From UBA7672 sp963718145 (GTDB taxonomy: Bacteria > Pseudomonadota > Alphaproteobacteria > Caulobacterales > Hyphomonadaceae), in contig CAVQYJ010000004.1 of assembly GCA_963718145.1 (NCBI GenBank), forward strand, positions 1 through 64,000: a DNA stretch of 64,000 nt, read 5' to 3'. This document shows, piece by piece, positions 43,323-51,383 of this stretch (positions are counted from its first letter, which is position 1; each line of letters opens with the position of its first letter). The notes under the pieces are model-generated. The model saw only the letters and a list, made by a program, of their open reading frames with translations. It ran no database searches and was not told the origin of the DNA. A program made the translations under genes and the position numbers.

Positions 43323-43348
43323 GCGGCCCGGTCTGATGACCGGGCCGC
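43323..43348. terminator. hairpin between convergent kinase and DUF1328 genes
   Basis: GCGGCCCGGT and ACCGGGCCGC form a perfect ten-base-pair stem with a six-base loop, between the kinase stop and the convergent DUF1328 stop. There is no T-run, so it is a likely but not classical bidirectional terminator. Confidence 0.6.
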
Positions 43349-43380
43349 GCTGCTATCCCAGAAGGTGGAAGCTCAGTCGG

Positions 43381-43548
43381 TCACGTGCCGCGGCGTGTCG
43401 CGCCCATGACGGCGGAGATGACGAAGAGCACAAGGAAGATGAAGAACAGGATCTTGGCGATGCCCGCGGCGGACGCCGCGATGCCGCCGAACCCAAGCAC
43501 TGCCGCGATCACGGCGACGACAAGAAAGACCAGCGTCCAGCTCAGCAT
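43381..43548 (-). CDS. DUF1328 small membrane protein (copy 2)
   Basis: A 55-residue protein, LVFLVVAVIAAVLGFGGIA then AGIAKILFFIFLVLFVISAV, with two hydrophobic helices. It is closer to the family consensus than copy 1 at 38056. It follows the phosphoesterase gene by 60 bases on the same strand. A GGAAC lies upstream on the minus strand at 43604-43608, but no CGTT follows at the right distance, so stress control is not shown here. Confidence 0.88.
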   Translation of the reverse strand: MLSWTLVFLVVAVIAAVLGFGGIAASAAGIAKILFFIFLVLFVISAVMGATRRGT

Positions 43549-43608
43549 GACGACCTCGTTGGCAATCGGCCGGAGACTGCAATGCCCCGGCCTCGTGTTC
43601 CTGAGGTA

Positions 43609-44496
43609 TCAACGGGCTTCGGCGCGCCGGGTTCCATCTTGAGCTTGCGCGGGATTTCCGGGATCGGGTGTCGAGTCGTAGTTGCGCCGGATCTCCAGCC
43701 CGTTGCGGTCGATCGTGCAGATGTCCTGCACCATGTGCGCATCGAGCCCGAGGACGCAGAAGCTCGGCTGGGTCGCGCGCAACCGCGTCGACAGCGTGCC
43801 CGAACCCATCTGCACCATCGGACGGTTCACCGTGCCGATCGGGTGCGCGAACGCGTCGTGGATATGGCCGGTCAGGATCGCATCGACCCGCGCCGCCGCG
43901 CACAGCTTCAGCGCCTCTCCGCCGCGCCGCGTCTCGACGGCGATCTTGGAATGCCCCGGCTCGGCCAGCGGATGATGGCAGACTAGAATGCGCCACGCCT
44001 CCTTGGGCCCGCCCGCCAGCAGGGCCAAGGCGTCCGTGAGATCGTCGATCGCGATCACGCCGTCGGCCCAGTTGATGCGGCCCTGCACGCCGCGCGCCGT
44101 GTTGATCGCGGAGATCCGCACAAGCCCGCCGTCCAGCTCCACCAGCTTGCCCACGACGTCGAGCCCGTCCATGTAGCGGGCATAGCGGCCGAACGGCGCC
44201 ATCATGCGCGCGGGCAGGTGGAAGATCGGCGTGTCGTGATTGCCCGGCGCCGCGATCACCGGAACGCCGAGTCTGTCGAACCAGGCGCGCGCCGCCTCGA
44301 ATTCGCGCCGCTTGCCCATCTGCGTGATGTCGCCCGCGACGATCACCGCATCCGGCTTGATCTGCGCAACGAACTTGTCGACAGCCGCCAACGCTTCCGC
44401 GTCCTCGGCGCCAAAATGGATATCGGACAAATGCAGCAGCCGCACAGGCTTGCGCCCTAGGCCGGCGTCGTTTCCATCAGCCCTGCCGTCAGACAT
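43609..44496 (-). CDS. calcineurin-like metallophosphoesterase
   Basis: A 295-residue metallophosphoesterase. The five family blocks are all present: LLHLSDIHFG (Asp and His), AVIVAGDITQ, APGNHDTP, ILVCHHPL and ILTGHIHDA. There is no signal peptide, so it is cytoplasmic. The substrate cannot be told; similar proteins act on cyclic nucleotides or UDP-diacylglucosamine-like compounds. Its first 40 bases overlap the end of the upstream lipid-kinase-like gene in another frame, so the two are probably coupled. Confidence 0.9.
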   Translation of the reverse strand: MSDGRADGNDAGLGRKPVRLLHLSDIHFGAEDAEALAAVDKFVAQIKPDAVIVAGDITQMGKRREFEAARAWFDRLGVPVIAAPGNHDTPIFHLPARMMAPFGRYARYMDGLDVVGKLVELDGGLVRISAINTARGVQGRINWADGVIAIDDLTDALALLAGGPKEAWRILVCHHPLAEPGHSKIAVETRRGGEALKLCAAARVDAILTGHIHDAFAHPIGTVNRPMVQMGSGTLSTRLRATQPSFCVLGLDAHMVQDICTIDRNGLEIRRNYDSTPDPGNPAQAQDGTRRAEAR

Positions 44497-45332
44497 TGAG
44501 CCGCTTCCTCGATATACTTCACGCGGACCTCGCTGCCCGCCTCGATTGCTTCGCCGTCGACGATCACCGGAATGTCGCCGTCCTCCGCCTCGATGACAAG
44601 CGAGGTCGCCGGCACGACCTTCATGTCCGGCGAATTGCGCCAGTCAGACAGGAAAGACGACCACACCACATTCAGGGCCGAGCCGGCCGAAGGCTGCGTC
44701 AGGGCCGCAATCTCCATCTTCGCTTCGCGCGCCAGCGGCCCCACCAGCACGCCGATCACACTTGTCGAGGGCAAAGTCTCGCGCTCGAACGAATAGCCAT
44801 CGCGATAGCGTGCATTGAGATGAAGCGTGTTGAGCGTATCGAGCGCTGCGGCCGCTTCGGTGGCCGCCTTGACCAGCTCGCCTCGCCGCAGGCTTTCACG
44901 CGCCTCGGCAAACCGCGCCGGCGCGCCTGCCAGCATGGCGCAATAGAACAGTTCGCCATTGACCTTGCCCGCCGGCAGCGTGTGCCGCTTGGGAGCCGCC
45001 AGCACGTCCTTCAGGATCGTGTCCCACGGCTTCTCGCCATGGATCGAGCGCGTCAGCAGGTTCATCGTGCCGCCTGGAAGCAGCAGGAGATTGGGCGTCG
45101 CCTGGCCGACCGTGCCGAGAGCCGAGCGCAGCGTGCCATCGCCGCCCCAGACAACGAAGAGGTCAGGGTTCTGCGCCGCGAGAGATTTGAGCTGGGTCCC
45201 GCAGTCCGACCGGTCGATCTCGACCATGTCGGCGCCACGCACGCCGGCCGCTTCCAGGGCTGCGCTCAGGCGTTCACCACCGTCGGCGGTAACCGAGCCC
45301 GAGGCAGGGTTGAAAAGCGCAATCGTCTTCAT
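44457..45332 (-). CDS. diacylglycerol kinase family lipid kinase
   Basis: A 291-residue DAGK catalytic-domain protein (DgkB/YegS type) that would phosphorylate a lipid such as diacylglycerol. It starts IALFNPASGSV, has the nucleotide motif FVVWGGDGTLRSAL and LLLLPGGTMNLLTR, and ends with a beta-domain motif VIVDGEAIEAGSEV. Downstream it overlaps the metallophosphoesterase start by 40 bases. Upstream is a small membrane protein gene 73 bases away with a possible EcfG-type promoter. Confidence 0.88.
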   Translation of the reverse strand: MKTIALFNPASGSVTADGGERLSAALEAAGVRGADMVEIDRSDCGTQLKSLAAQNPDLFVVWGGDGTLRSALGTVGQATPNLLLLPGGTMNLLTRSIHGEKPWDTILKDVLAAPKRHTLPAGKVNGELFYCAMLAGAPARFAEARESLRRGELVKAATEAAAALDTLNTLHLNARYRDGYSFERETLPSTSVIGVLVGPLAREAKMEIAALTQPSAGSALNVVWSSFLSDWRNSPDMKVVPATSLVIEAEDGDIPVIVDGEAIEAGSEVRVKYIEEAAQCLTAGLMETTPA

Positions 45333-45405
45333 GATGTCCCACCGGGCGCCAACGCCTCGGGGTCAACGTGTGAAGCGGGGGAAAAGTTCCAGAGGCGGTT
45401 TGCGG

Positions 45406-45552
45406 TCAGAATGCGCCGAAAAGGGCAGAGACGCCCGCCACAACCAGCGCGCCGGTCACGGCCAGGCACAGCACCAGGGCCATCAGGCCGTCGGAGGAGG
45501 CAACCTCCCGGTCGATCTGCTCCGCCAGCTCTTTTTCGTGAATGTCGGTCAT
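45406..45552 (-). CDS. small membrane protein
   Basis: A 48-residue protein: a charged N-terminus MTDIHEKELAEQIDREVASS followed by one hydrophobic helix (LMALVLCLAVTGALVVAGVSAL). I do not recognise a family. It precedes the lipid-kinase-like gene on the same strand. A weak EcfG-type promoter (GGAAC-N16-CATT) lies just upstream, consistent with its place in the stress island. Confidence 0.6.
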   Translation of the reverse strand: MTDIHEKELAEQIDREVASSDGLMALVLCLAVTGALVVAGVSALFGAF

Positions 45553-45580
45553 GGCCTCTGTGTCCGGTCTGCGTCATCAG

Positions 45581-45605
45581 AATGATCAGGAGTCATTCAG
45601 GTTCC
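45581..45605 (-). promoter_or_regulatory. weak EcfG-type promoter candidate
   Basis: Minus strand GGAAC (45605-45601), 16 bases, then CATT (45584-45581), one mismatch from CGTT. It lies 29 bases before the small membrane protein start. Confidence 0.4.
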
Positions 45606-45624
45606 CCGGATTGTGCAGGCGCCG

Positions 45625-45658
45625 CAAAAAATTGGGAGCGCCGGTTCGCGGCGCTCCC
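45625..45658 (-). terminator. intrinsic terminator after glycine-zipper lipoprotein
   Basis: On the minus strand GGGAGCGCC and GGCGCTCCC form a nine-base-pair stem followed by AATTTTTT, a standard rho-independent terminator just downstream of the lipoprotein gene. Confidence 0.88.
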
Positions 45659-45681
45659 GTGATCTGCATTAACACTCTGGA

Positions 45682-46047
45682 CTAACCGCGATATTCGCCG
45701 TTGGCCCAATAGGTGCGGCCGCTGCGGCGATCGACATAGTAATAGCGGTTGCTGTTGCGGTCATAGATCAGCGCCTCGCCATTGGGCCCGGTCTGGATCT
45801 GGTTCTGGCCGGTCTGCTGGCGATCCTTGGAATTGCCGACCACGCCGCCGGCGATCGCGCCGGTCGCAGCGCCGATGGCCGCGCCCTGTCCGGCATCACC
45901 GGAGCCGGTGTTGTTCCCGATAATCGCGCCGGCCGCTCCGCCGAGGACTGCGCCGCTCAGGACGCCGCGCTCGGTGTTGCCGGTGGATGTGCATGCCGCC
46001 ATGCCGATGGCCATCAGCGAGGCGGCGGAAATTGCTATGAGTTTCAT
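45682..46047 (-). CDS. glycine-zipper lipoprotein
   Basis: A 121-residue outer-membrane-type lipoprotein: signal and lipobox (SLMAIGMAAC), then a glycine-zipper helix pair (VLSGAVLGGAAGAIIGNNTG and GAAIGAATGAIAGGVVGN), as in SlyB and YMGG-type proteins. The tail NRYYYVDRRSGRTYWANGEY is Tyr-rich. Glycine-zipper lipoproteins often help outer-membrane integrity under stress. AAGGAGA lies before the ATG, and a terminator follows. It is 38 bases downstream of the gene at 46086-46521 and probably shares its EcfG-type promoter. Confidence 0.88.
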   Translation of the reverse strand: MKLIAISAASLMAIGMAACTSTGNTERGVLSGAVLGGAAGAIIGNNTGSGDAGQGAAIGAATGAIAGGVVGNSKDRQQTGQNQIQTGPNGEALIYDRNSNRYYYVDRRSGRTYWANGEYRG

Positions 46048-46085
46048 GGTGTTTCTCCTTGTTCCAGCGCAGAACGCGGCGCGTC

Positions 46086-46521
46086 TCACGCAGTTCCGGC
46101 GCGGTTCCGGACTGCGTTGCGGAGTGAGACTGCAACTCCACCCACAACTACGCCCACAACTGCCGCCTGTGCGATCACCACAAGAGACGGGACTGTGACC
46201 GCTGTAACCAGCAATCCCGCCGCTGCGCCCACCACGCCCCCCACCGCAAGACCAGCTCCCACACCCGCCGGCGCCGCCACCGCCGGCCACCTCCATCGCC
46301 TTCAACTGCACCAGCACCTTGGAGACGTCGCGGAGGTCAGTTTCCTCGCCGCCGCTCATGTTTTCGGCCGTGCTTTCGGCCAGGCGCTGCGCGTCCAGCT
46401 TCCAGCTCTCTAGAATCCGGCGCTTGTCGCCGTTTGAAAGCTGGGGTTCGGTCAGCACTTCGGCCGGATGGTCGAAGTGGCGATGCGGGTTCGCGATCAG
46501 ATCTTCGACATGCGTGTTCAT
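46086..46521 (-). CDS. small stress-island membrane protein, frame broken
   Basis: The ATG at 46521 starts a soluble region, LTEPQLSNGDKRRILESWKL then DAQRLAESTAENMSGGEETD, ending in KAMEVAGGG. The membrane part (VVGAAAGLLVTAVTVPSLVV and IAQAAVVGVVVGGVAV) is in another frame and ends at 46086. One extra base in the GGCGGTGGCGGCGCC run near 46275 explains it; the span is 145 codons minus the extra base. As sequenced, the first frame runs on into the glycine-zipper lipoprotein, which is an artefact. No family is recognised; an EcfG-type promoter precedes it. Confidence 0.6.
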
Positions 46522-46568
46522 GACGGGGTCCTTGCGCCCTGTACGGGCTCGTTGCGACGTCAACAGGA

Positions 46569-46593
46569 AACGGCGCTCGGGAACCCGGGTTCC
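46569..46593 (-). promoter_or_regulatory. EcfG-type promoter
   Basis: Minus strand GGAAC (46593-46589), 16 bases, CGTT (46572-46569): exact consensus, 48 bases before the ATG at 46521. The -35 again lies in the palindrome GGAACCCGGGTTCC, as at phyR. Confidence 0.8.
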
Positions 46594-46661
46594 TCGCAAC
46601 ACACATCATGAAATCTTGCAGACACGCGGAACCAATACAGGTCCGTAACAATGGCCGGCTG

Positions 46662-47450
46662 TCAGACCTCACGCTCCGGCAGGCTGGCGTAGGCGATGCC
46701 GCCATCGACCGCAATCGAGTCGCCGCAGACATAGTCGCCCGCCCTGGAGGCAAGGAAGATCGCTGTCCCCGCCATATCCTCGTCCCGGCCGATGCGGCGC
46801 GCCGGCGTACGGGCTGCGACGGCCTCTTCCTGGTCCCGCGCGGCGCGGTTCATCTCGGAGGCGAAGGGTCCAGGCGCGATGGCGGTGACGATGATGTTGT
46901 CCTGCACCAGCCGCGCCGCCATCCGTTTTGTGAGATAGAGCAGCGACGACTTCGACGCGTGATAGGAATACGTCTCCAGTGGGTTCAGCTTGATACCGTC
47001 GATCGAGCAGATGTTGATCACCTTGGCGGGGCGGTCATGCGAGGCGGCTTTCTTGAGCGCCGCGTGCAGGGCTTGCGTCAGGAAGAAAGGCGACTTCACG
47101 TTGAGGTTCATCACCTTGTCCCAGCCTTGTTCCGGGAATTCATCGAAGTCCGCCGCCCAGGCCGCGCCGGCGTTGTTGACGAGAATGTCGAGTTTGCCCT
47201 CAAGCCTGTAGATTTGCTCCGCCAGAGCCTTGGCGCCAGCAACGGTGGAGATGTCCTGCGGCAGTGAAATGCACGCGCCCAGCTTCGAAAGTTCCGCAGC
47301 TGTCGCATCGCATGCATCCGCCTTGCGCGCAGAAATGTAGACCTTGGCGCCGCTCTCGACGAAGCCCTGCGCGATCATCTTGCCGATCCCGCGCGACCCG
47401 CCCGTCACCAGCGCCACGCGGCCCTTCAGCGAAAACAGGTTCTCGATCAT
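46662..47450 (-). CDS. short-chain dehydrogenase/reductase
   Basis: A 262-residue classical SDR. It has the cofactor motif VTGGSRGIGKMIAQGF, LVNNAGAAWA, the catalytic Ser in INICSIDG, YSYHASKSSLLYLTKRMA (Tyr and Lys) and IAPGPFASEM. The Arg/Lys after the glycine motif (ISARKADAC) suggests NADP(H). It is most like 3-ketoacyl/secondary-alcohol dehydrogenases of the gluconate 5-dehydrogenase type. Neighbouring acyl-CoA dehydrogenases point to lipid or steroid-like substrate breakdown, but the substrate is unknown. Confidence 0.92.
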   Translation of the reverse strand: MIENLFSLKGRVALVTGGSRGIGKMIAQGFVESGAKVYISARKADACDATAAELSKLGACISLPQDISTVAGAKALAEQIYRLEGKLDILVNNAGAAWAADFDEFPEQGWDKVMNLNVKSPFFLTQALHAALKKAASHDRPAKVINICSIDGIKLNPLETYSYHASKSSLLYLTKRMAARLVQDNIIVTAIAPGPFASEMNRAARDQEEAVAARTPARRIGRDEDMAGTAIFLASRAGDYVCGDSIAVDGGIAYASLPEREV

Positions 47451-47516
47451 CGTTTGCTCCCACGGATTCTTGTCGTTTCGCGCAACCTAGCCGCGCAGTT
47501 GCAAAACGCCAGCGTT

Positions 47517-48761
47517 TCAGCCCTTCACCAGGTGGTCGGCAAGCGCCGCATAGGACGGCAGCGACACCTTATCCAGCGGACCATTGCCGTTTGCCGCGGT
47601 CGGGTGCGAGGCAAAGCGCGCCACCACCAGTTGGGCCCTGGGTGCGATCCAGATCACCTGTCCGTGGATGCCGCGCGCCGTGTACGAACCGAATTTGTCG
47701 TGGCTCACCCACCACTGGTTGCGATAGCTCCAGCCGGGCAGGGTGAGGTATCCTGCCTTGGCGAAGTGGTCGCGGTTCGCGCCGCCCGCGACATCCTCAA
47801 CCACCGCCTCGGCGACAATCCGTTGCCCGTTGAAGGCGCCGCCCAGCCGCATCATCTCCCCGAAGCGAGCGAGGTCGCTCAGGGTGAGGTTGAGACCACC
47901 CCCGCACATCGCTGCCCCGACCGAGTCGACCACGATGTGTGCATCTTCTTCCGCGCCTATCTTCTGCCAGATCCGCTCTGACAGAAGCTGTGCGATCGAC
48001 GCGCCCGCCACCCGCTGCACGATCCAGCCAAGGACTTCGGTGTTGCAGGTCTTGTAGGCAAAGGCCTGCCCGTGCTCGCCCTTCTTTTTGAGCGTCTTCA
48101 GGAAATCGAAGATCGTCTCTGGCCCCGCATAATCTGCAGGCCGAGGATTGAACCCCGCCGAGACGCCGTAATAGCGAACCCCCGCCGCCGGATCGGTATA
48201 GTTTTCCGAGTAATCAACGCCGATGGTCATATCCATCACCTGCCGCACTGTGGCATCGCCATACGCGCCATCGGCGAGCTCCGGCACGTAGCGTGTCACC
48301 GGCGCAGACGGATCGAGCTTGCCCTCGTGCGCCAGCATCGCGGCTAGCAAACCGGTGAAGGACTTGGTCACCGACATCGCCAGGTGCGGGGCGTGTGGCG
48401 CCAGCGCGCCTCGGTACTGCTCGTAGATGATTGTGCCCCGATGCAGCACGAGAATGCCATCGATAAAGTTCGCGTCCTGCGATTGGCCCCAGGTGAGTTG
48501 CTGTCCGTCCTGGCTTGTGAACGGGATCGCATCCAGATCATCACGCAGCTGTTTGGGGAACGGATGAGCTGCGCCCGCCCCGCGGCGAATGTTCGCCGTA
48601 GGCTTCAGTTCGCGCTGGTGGCTGAACGCCCAGCGGATGTTGGGGAATCTACCGCTTGTCCCGTCCTGCAGCTTGACCTGCTTCTTTGTCTCAGGCGGAA
48701 AGCCCTGCATCAACTTCAACGCGTTGGGGTCGGAAGCGCGGGCGTCGAGCTGGTCTGTCAT
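47517..48761 (-). CDS. serine hydrolase, beta-lactamase class C family
   Basis: A 414-residue penicillin-binding-protein-like serine hydrolase. The S-x-x-K motif is SVTKSFTGLL, and the second motif region is TCNTEVLGW; the third (usually HxG/KxG) is likely in ARGIHGQVIW. No signal peptide is seen, so it is likely cytoplasmic, which argues for an esterase or amidase rather than a beta-lactamase. In catabolic clusters such proteins act as esterases. It precedes an acyl-CoA dehydrogenase on the same strand. Confidence 0.87.
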   Translation of the reverse strand: MTDQLDARASDPNALKLMQGFPPETKKQVKLQDGTSGRFPNIRWAFSHQRELKPTANIRRGAGAAHPFPKQLRDDLDAIPFTSQDGQQLTWGQSQDANFIDGILVLHRGTIIYEQYRGALAPHAPHLAMSVTKSFTGLLAAMLAHEGKLDPSAPVTRYVPELADGAYGDATVRQVMDMTIGVDYSENYTDPAAGVRYYGVSAGFNPRPADYAGPETIFDFLKTLKKKGEHGQAFAYKTCNTEVLGWIVQRVAGASIAQLLSERIWQKIGAEEDAHIVVDSVGAAMCGGGLNLTLSDLARFGEMMRLGGAFNGQRIVAEAVVEDVAGGANRDHFAKAGYLTLPGWSYRNQWWVSHDKFGSYTARGIHGQVIWIAPRAQLVVARFASHPTAANGNGPLDKVSLPSYAALADHLVKG

Positions 48762-48788
48762 GCAAGCGGCTTTCGAAATCGAGAGTGG

Positions 48789-49922
48789 CTAGTATCCTCC
48801 CAGCCGCGCATAGCGATCGCGGTGGTAGCTCTCCGAACCATAGAGCGCCTCGAGCACGCGAGCGCGCTTCATGTAGAGGCCGCTGTCATGCGCATCGGTC
48901 ATGCCGATGCCGCCATGCATCTGCACCGTTTCGTTGGATACCAGATGCAGCGTCTCGCCCGCTCGCGCCTTGGCCAGCGATGCCAGCTCCGCGATGTTGT
49001 TAGCGTTCGAATCCAGCGCCGCCAGCGCTGCGGCGACGCACGACCGCGTCAGCTCCAGCTCCGTGAACATGATCGCTGCGCGATGCTGGATCGCCTGGAA
49101 GGATCCGATGAGCTGGCCGAATTGCTTGCGCACTTTCAGGTATTCGGAAGTCATGTCGAAAGCCGCATCCGAAGCGCCCAGCATTTCGGCGGCAAGTCCG
49201 ATCCGCGCGCGGTCGAGTATGGCGTCCAATGTCGCGAGTCCGTTGTCGGCCGAGCCAAGCACGGCTTCAGCGCCGACAGTCACGTCTCTGAACGAGATGT
49301 TCGCGGCCGGATGCGCATCGAGCGTCTTCAGCGCGGTGCGCGCAACGCCCTTGGCGTCCGCCGGCGCCAGGAACAGCGTGATCCCCGCCGCATCGCCTGG
49401 CTTGCCCGACGTGCGCGCCGCGACGATCAGCAGCCCCGCCTCGGCGCCATCGACCACATATCGCTTGTCGCCCGAGAGCGTGTAGCCAGCGCCGGATTTC
49501 TTCGCCGTCAGCGCGACATGCGCCGGGTCATGGTGCGCTGCTTCATCTACCGCCAGCGCCGTGATCAGCTCTCCCGAAGCGATCTTCGGCAGATAGGCTG
49601 ATTTCTGCTTGTCATTGCCCGCAAGCAGCAGCGCCGACGCGCCGATCAGCGCTGTCGAGAGCAGAGGCGAGGATGCGATCGTGCGACCCTGCGCTTCGAG
49701 AACCTGGCCAAGACCGACATAGCCGAAACCGGATCCGCCGAACTCCTCCGGGATCAGCACGCCGGCGAAACCGAGGTCGGCCATCTCCTTCCACGCGCCC
49801 TTGTCGAACGCCTTGCCGTCCTTGCGCAGGGCACGGAGCTGGCTGACCGGCAGCTTCTCGTCGGCAAACGAGCGCGCGCTGTCGCGCAGCATCTGCTGCT
49901 CTTCCGTGAGCACGAAGGCCAT
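48789..49922 (-). CDS. acyl-CoA dehydrogenase, possibly non-catalytic subunit
   Basis: A 377-residue acyl-CoA dehydrogenase-family protein with FAVLTEEQQ-like N-terminus (LTEEQQMLRDSARSFADEKL), LGQVLEAQGRTIASSPLL, and MHGGIGMTDAHDSGLYMKRA. At the place of the catalytic Glu motif (Y/xEGT) it has ALYGSESYHRDRYA, so the base appears absent. This short form resembles the partner subunit of heterotetrameric dehydrogenases, with the fuller 397-residue protein at 53766 as a possible mate. It forms a run with the serine hydrolase and the isomerase. Confidence 0.88.
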   Translation of the reverse strand: MAFVLTEEQQMLRDSARSFADEKLPVSQLRALRKDGKAFDKGAWKEMADLGFAGVLIPEEFGGSGFGYVGLGQVLEAQGRTIASSPLLSTALIGASALLLAGNDKQKSAYLPKIASGELITALAVDEAAHHDPAHVALTAKKSGAGYTLSGDKRYVVDGAEAGLLIVAARTSGKPGDAAGITLFLAPADAKGVARTALKTLDAHPAANISFRDVTVGAEAVLGSADNGLATLDAILDRARIGLAAEMLGASDAAFDMTSEYLKVRKQFGQLIGSFQAIQHRAAIMFTELELTRSCVAAALAALDSNANNIAELASLAKARAGETLHLVSNETVQMHGGIGMTDAHDSGLYMKRARVLEALYGSESYHRDRYARLGGY

Positions 49923-49953
49923 GCAGTCCTCCCGGGATACCCATATTTCACAA

Positions 49954-50565
49954 TTAGGAGTTGGGTCTTAGCGTCCCGCGCACTGCCCAATCAAGTGCAT
50001 CTTCGAGGCGATCGTTGCCCCAGAAGAGTTCGCTGTCTTCGGTGACGAAGCTGGGCGCACCAAATATGCCGAGATCGGCGGCAATCGCAGTCTCGTCACG
50101 CAGCCGGTCCTTGATCGCTTCCGAATTCATGGCGGACAGCACTTCCAGCGGATCGAGCCCCGCGCGCCGCGCCGCTGCATGGAGGATCTGTGGATCCGAG
50201 ATGTCGCGGTCATGTACGAAACTAGCCTGGTAGACCGCCTTTACGAAGCTCGGCCGCTCCGGCTGGTCGAGCGACAGGGTGATCCGCGCCGCCATCAGCC
50301 CATTCTGCGGAAATCGATGCGGGCGGCGAAACGGCAGGTTGTGCTTCTCGCACGTCCGTTCGACATCGCGCCACATGTAGGAGCCCTTGACCGGGACGAT
50401 GTTGAACGGGCTGTCCTTCATCCCTTGCTGGGCATGGAAGAGAGGTCCCAGCAGGAAGGGCCGCCACTCCACCGCAATGCTTCGCGCCGCCGCTGCTTTC
50501 TCGATGCGCATCACGGCGGGATAGGAATAGGTCGAGGCGAATTCGAACCAGAATTGCAACTTCAC
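49954..50565 (-). CDS. 2-hydroxychromene-2-carboxylate isomerase/DsbA-like
   Basis: A 203-residue thioredoxin-fold protein of the DSBA/kappa-GST-like isomerase family. It starts QFWFEFASTYSYPAVMRIE, where Ser/Tyr rather than a CxxC motif sits at the active site, as in NahD-type isomerases. The WRPFLLGPLFHAQQG and GIFGAPSFVTEDSELFWGND blocks (cis-Pro loop) follow. The reaction is probably glutathione-linked isomerisation in aromatic breakdown, though only family level can be claimed. It starts at a GTG 31 bases upstream of the acyl-CoA dehydrogenase gene. Confidence 0.88.
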   Translation of the reverse strand: MKLQFWFEFASTYSYPAVMRIEKAAAARSIAVEWRPFLLGPLFHAQQGMKDSPFNIVPVKGSYMWRDVERTCEKHNLPFRRPHRFPQNGLMAARITLSLDQPERPSFVKAVYQASFVHDRDISDPQILHAAARRAGLDPLEVLSAMNSEAIKDRLRDETAIAADLGIFGAPSFVTEDSELFWGNDRLEDALDWAVRGTLRPNS

Positions 50566-50744
50566 GGCGACTCCCCTCCGCCATGTCGTACCCTAGCAGG
50601 TTGCGGCTTGGAAGGGACGCTCCGATCTTGGACAAGGTCTCAGGCCTTCCGCGCCGCCAAGGCGACACCTGAAAGCGCGCGTGGCTGCGCAATGCGTGTT
50701 ACATCGCGCAGGTTTCGTCCGCTCGCTTGCGCGGCAAGGCCTGA

Positions 50745-51318
50745 CTACGACCGCATGTCGTAGAAGGGCGCGACAGACGGGCCATCGGTATTCCAGCACG
50801 ACACACAGCGTTCGGTTCACGTAGGTCATGTGGCACAGCATCGGCCTGGCCTCGCTGCGCGCCTTGACGAATTCATCCCGCGTGAAGTCGGTGCCGATAT
50901 AGAGACCGCTTGCATCCTGGGGCCGGTCCGCCCCTTCCGGCCAGTCCGGGGCGCTCGCCGTCGTCGAAACCGACACAGCCTCAAGCCAGCCCTGCATCGT
51001 CTTGGACAGCGCCGCGGCGGGGGTCTCCTTGGTGTCCTCGATCCCGGCAAACGCCATGGTCTGCGACGCTACATCGGTGTGACTCCACAAAAGCACGCCC
51101 GCGGCAGTGCGCACAGTCGTCAGCACGGTCGCTTCCCGGCAATCTGCTCCCAGAGCTGCAATTTCGACGACATCCCTGGCATCCGAGGCGGTGAACGCGA
51201 TCTCCCTGCGCATGGGCTCGATGCATGCCGCAATGCCCCCTGACAGGGTATCCGGGCTCTTCGCTTCGCAAGCGGCAAGCAATGACCCCGCACCAAGCAG
51301 AAATCCTCTGATCCGCAC
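50745..51318 (-). CDS. hypothetical lipoprotein, frame broken near end
   Basis: A GTG at 51318 with GGGAGAAT just upstream starts a lipoprotein signal (RGFLLGAGSLLAAC). The mature part has SGGIAACIEPMRREIAFTAS, an SLSKTM-like helix region and GLYIGTDFTRDEFVKARSEA, with no family I recognise. After TYVNRTLCVVLEY the frame wanders on for 70 Arg/Cys-rich residues. Dropping one C near 50778 gives the compact ending DGPSVAPFYDMRS and a stop at 50745, so the protein is about 190 residues. This is the least certain of the six one-base breaks. Confidence 0.55.
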
Positions 51319-51383
51319 GTCATTCTCCCAGCCAATTCCAATGCGAGCTTGAAACTGCTTCCCGCCTCGGGTCAATTCAGGGA

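Noticed and set aside
43549..43608. EcfG promoter for DUF1328 copy 2
   Set aside because: GGAAC is present on the minus strand, but no CGTT-like element follows at 16 or 17 bases.
45682..46602. A single 306-residue protein joining the small stress protein to the glycine-zipper lipoprotein
   Set aside because: A lipoprotein signal with its own ribosome-binding site begins at 46047, and the joining part is nonsense; a one-base insertion explains the read-through.
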